A stretch of DNA of 7,132 nt from Anaerobacillus sp. GTDB lineage: Bacteria > Bacillota > Bacilli > Bacillales_H > Anaerobacillaceae. The translations under genes and the position numbers were made by a program. The notes beneath the pieces are model-generated. The model was not told where the DNA came from. It saw nothing but the letters and a program-made list of their open reading frames with translations, and searched no databases. The first letter of the stretch is position 1. Each line of letters begins with the position of its first letter. The stretch lies in contig SKOL01000263.1 in NCBI GenBank assembly GCA_007120055.1, forward strand, positions 1-7,132, in the 5' to 3' direction. Shown one piece after another: positions 7,030-7,132 of this stretch.

Positions 7030-7058
7030 ATTATAACAATAGCGTCGACTTGTTTCAA
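7030..7058 (-). promoter_or_regulatory. sigma-A promoter of lepA
   Basis: On the minus strand TTGAAA (7053-7058, five of six -35 consensus bases), a 17-bp spacer and a perfect TATAAT (7030-7035) form a near-ideal vegetative promoter. TGT immediately before the -10 adds an extended -10 TG motif (7036-7038). Initiation is expected near 7022-7023, giving a leader of about 78 nt before the lepA ATG. No operator-like repeat was seen in the leader, which suggests constitutive expression. Confidence 0.85.
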
Positions 7059-7077
7059 TTAAATTTAAAAATAGTGT

Positions 7078-7108
7078 AAAAAGGCGGGTGCTTTCACTCA
7101 CTTCACCG
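7078..7108 (-). terminator. Possible weak terminator of an unseen upstream gene
   Basis: On the minus strand GGTG (7104-7107) can pair with CACC (7087-7090), extended by one C-G pair across a bulged base, around a 13-nt loop. After CGCC the strand runs into five T residues (7078-7082). This lies 20 bp upstream of the lepA -35 box, where the end of a preceding co-oriented gene would be expected. The stem is weak and the upstream gene is not identifiable from about 30 bases, so this is tentative. Confidence 0.3.
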
Positions 7109-7132
7109 TGACCTTCTGTCGAATCTCAGACG

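Noticed and set aside
7098..7132. The last codons of an upstream gene such as spoIIP, which precedes lepA in some Bacillus genomes
   Set aside because: Two minus-strand frames enter the window and stop at 7098-7100 and 7103-7105 after only about ten codons, which is too little to recognise any family or choose a frame.

Overview
The window reads as a conserved housekeeping segment from a low-GC Firmicute, almost certainly a member of the Bacillaceae. The evidence is the AT-rich composition, the AGGAGG-type ribosome binding sites, the gene order lepA - hemW - hrcA - grpE - dnaK, a CIRCE operator ahead of hrcA, and protein sequences that closely follow the Bacillus versions from memory. DnaK also lacks the roughly 20-residue ATPase-domain insertion of proteobacterial DnaK, as expected for this group. 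I cannot name a species. All five genes lie on the minus strand, so transcription runs from high to low coordinates.

Layout in transcription order. 7132-7059: a short edge stretch with a possible weak terminator of an unseen upstream gene. 7058-7030: a strong vegetative promoter for lepA. 6944-5118: lepA (elongation factor 4). 5117-4844: a 274-bp gap almost filled by two adjacent large palindromes (5105-4983 and 4971-4874), the first probably also a terminator. 4843-3704: hemW, a radical SAM protein. 3703-3436: a gap holding a nested palindrome, a weak T-run terminator candidate, then the hrcA promoter and a perfect CIRCE. 3435-2401: hrcA. 2400-2265: an intercistronic region with a candidate internal promoter and a hairpin. 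2264-1695: grpE, starting at TTG. 1694-1659: a short gap carrying the dnaK ribosome binding site. 1658-1: dnaK, cut by the window edge before its C-terminal lid and tail. No gene-free stretch exceeds 300 bases.

The second half is the class I heat-shock operon. HrcA represses its own operon through CIRCE; GrpE is the nucleotide exchange factor of DnaK, which refolds proteins with DnaJ (probably the next gene, beyond the window). lepA and hemW are a separate upstream unit concerned with translation and haem or radical chemistry.

I found no previously undescribed system. The parts most worth checking are non-coding: a consensus-like promoter just after the hrcA stop that could free grpE-dnaK from CIRCE control, the hairpin following it, and three large palindromic elements between the genes.
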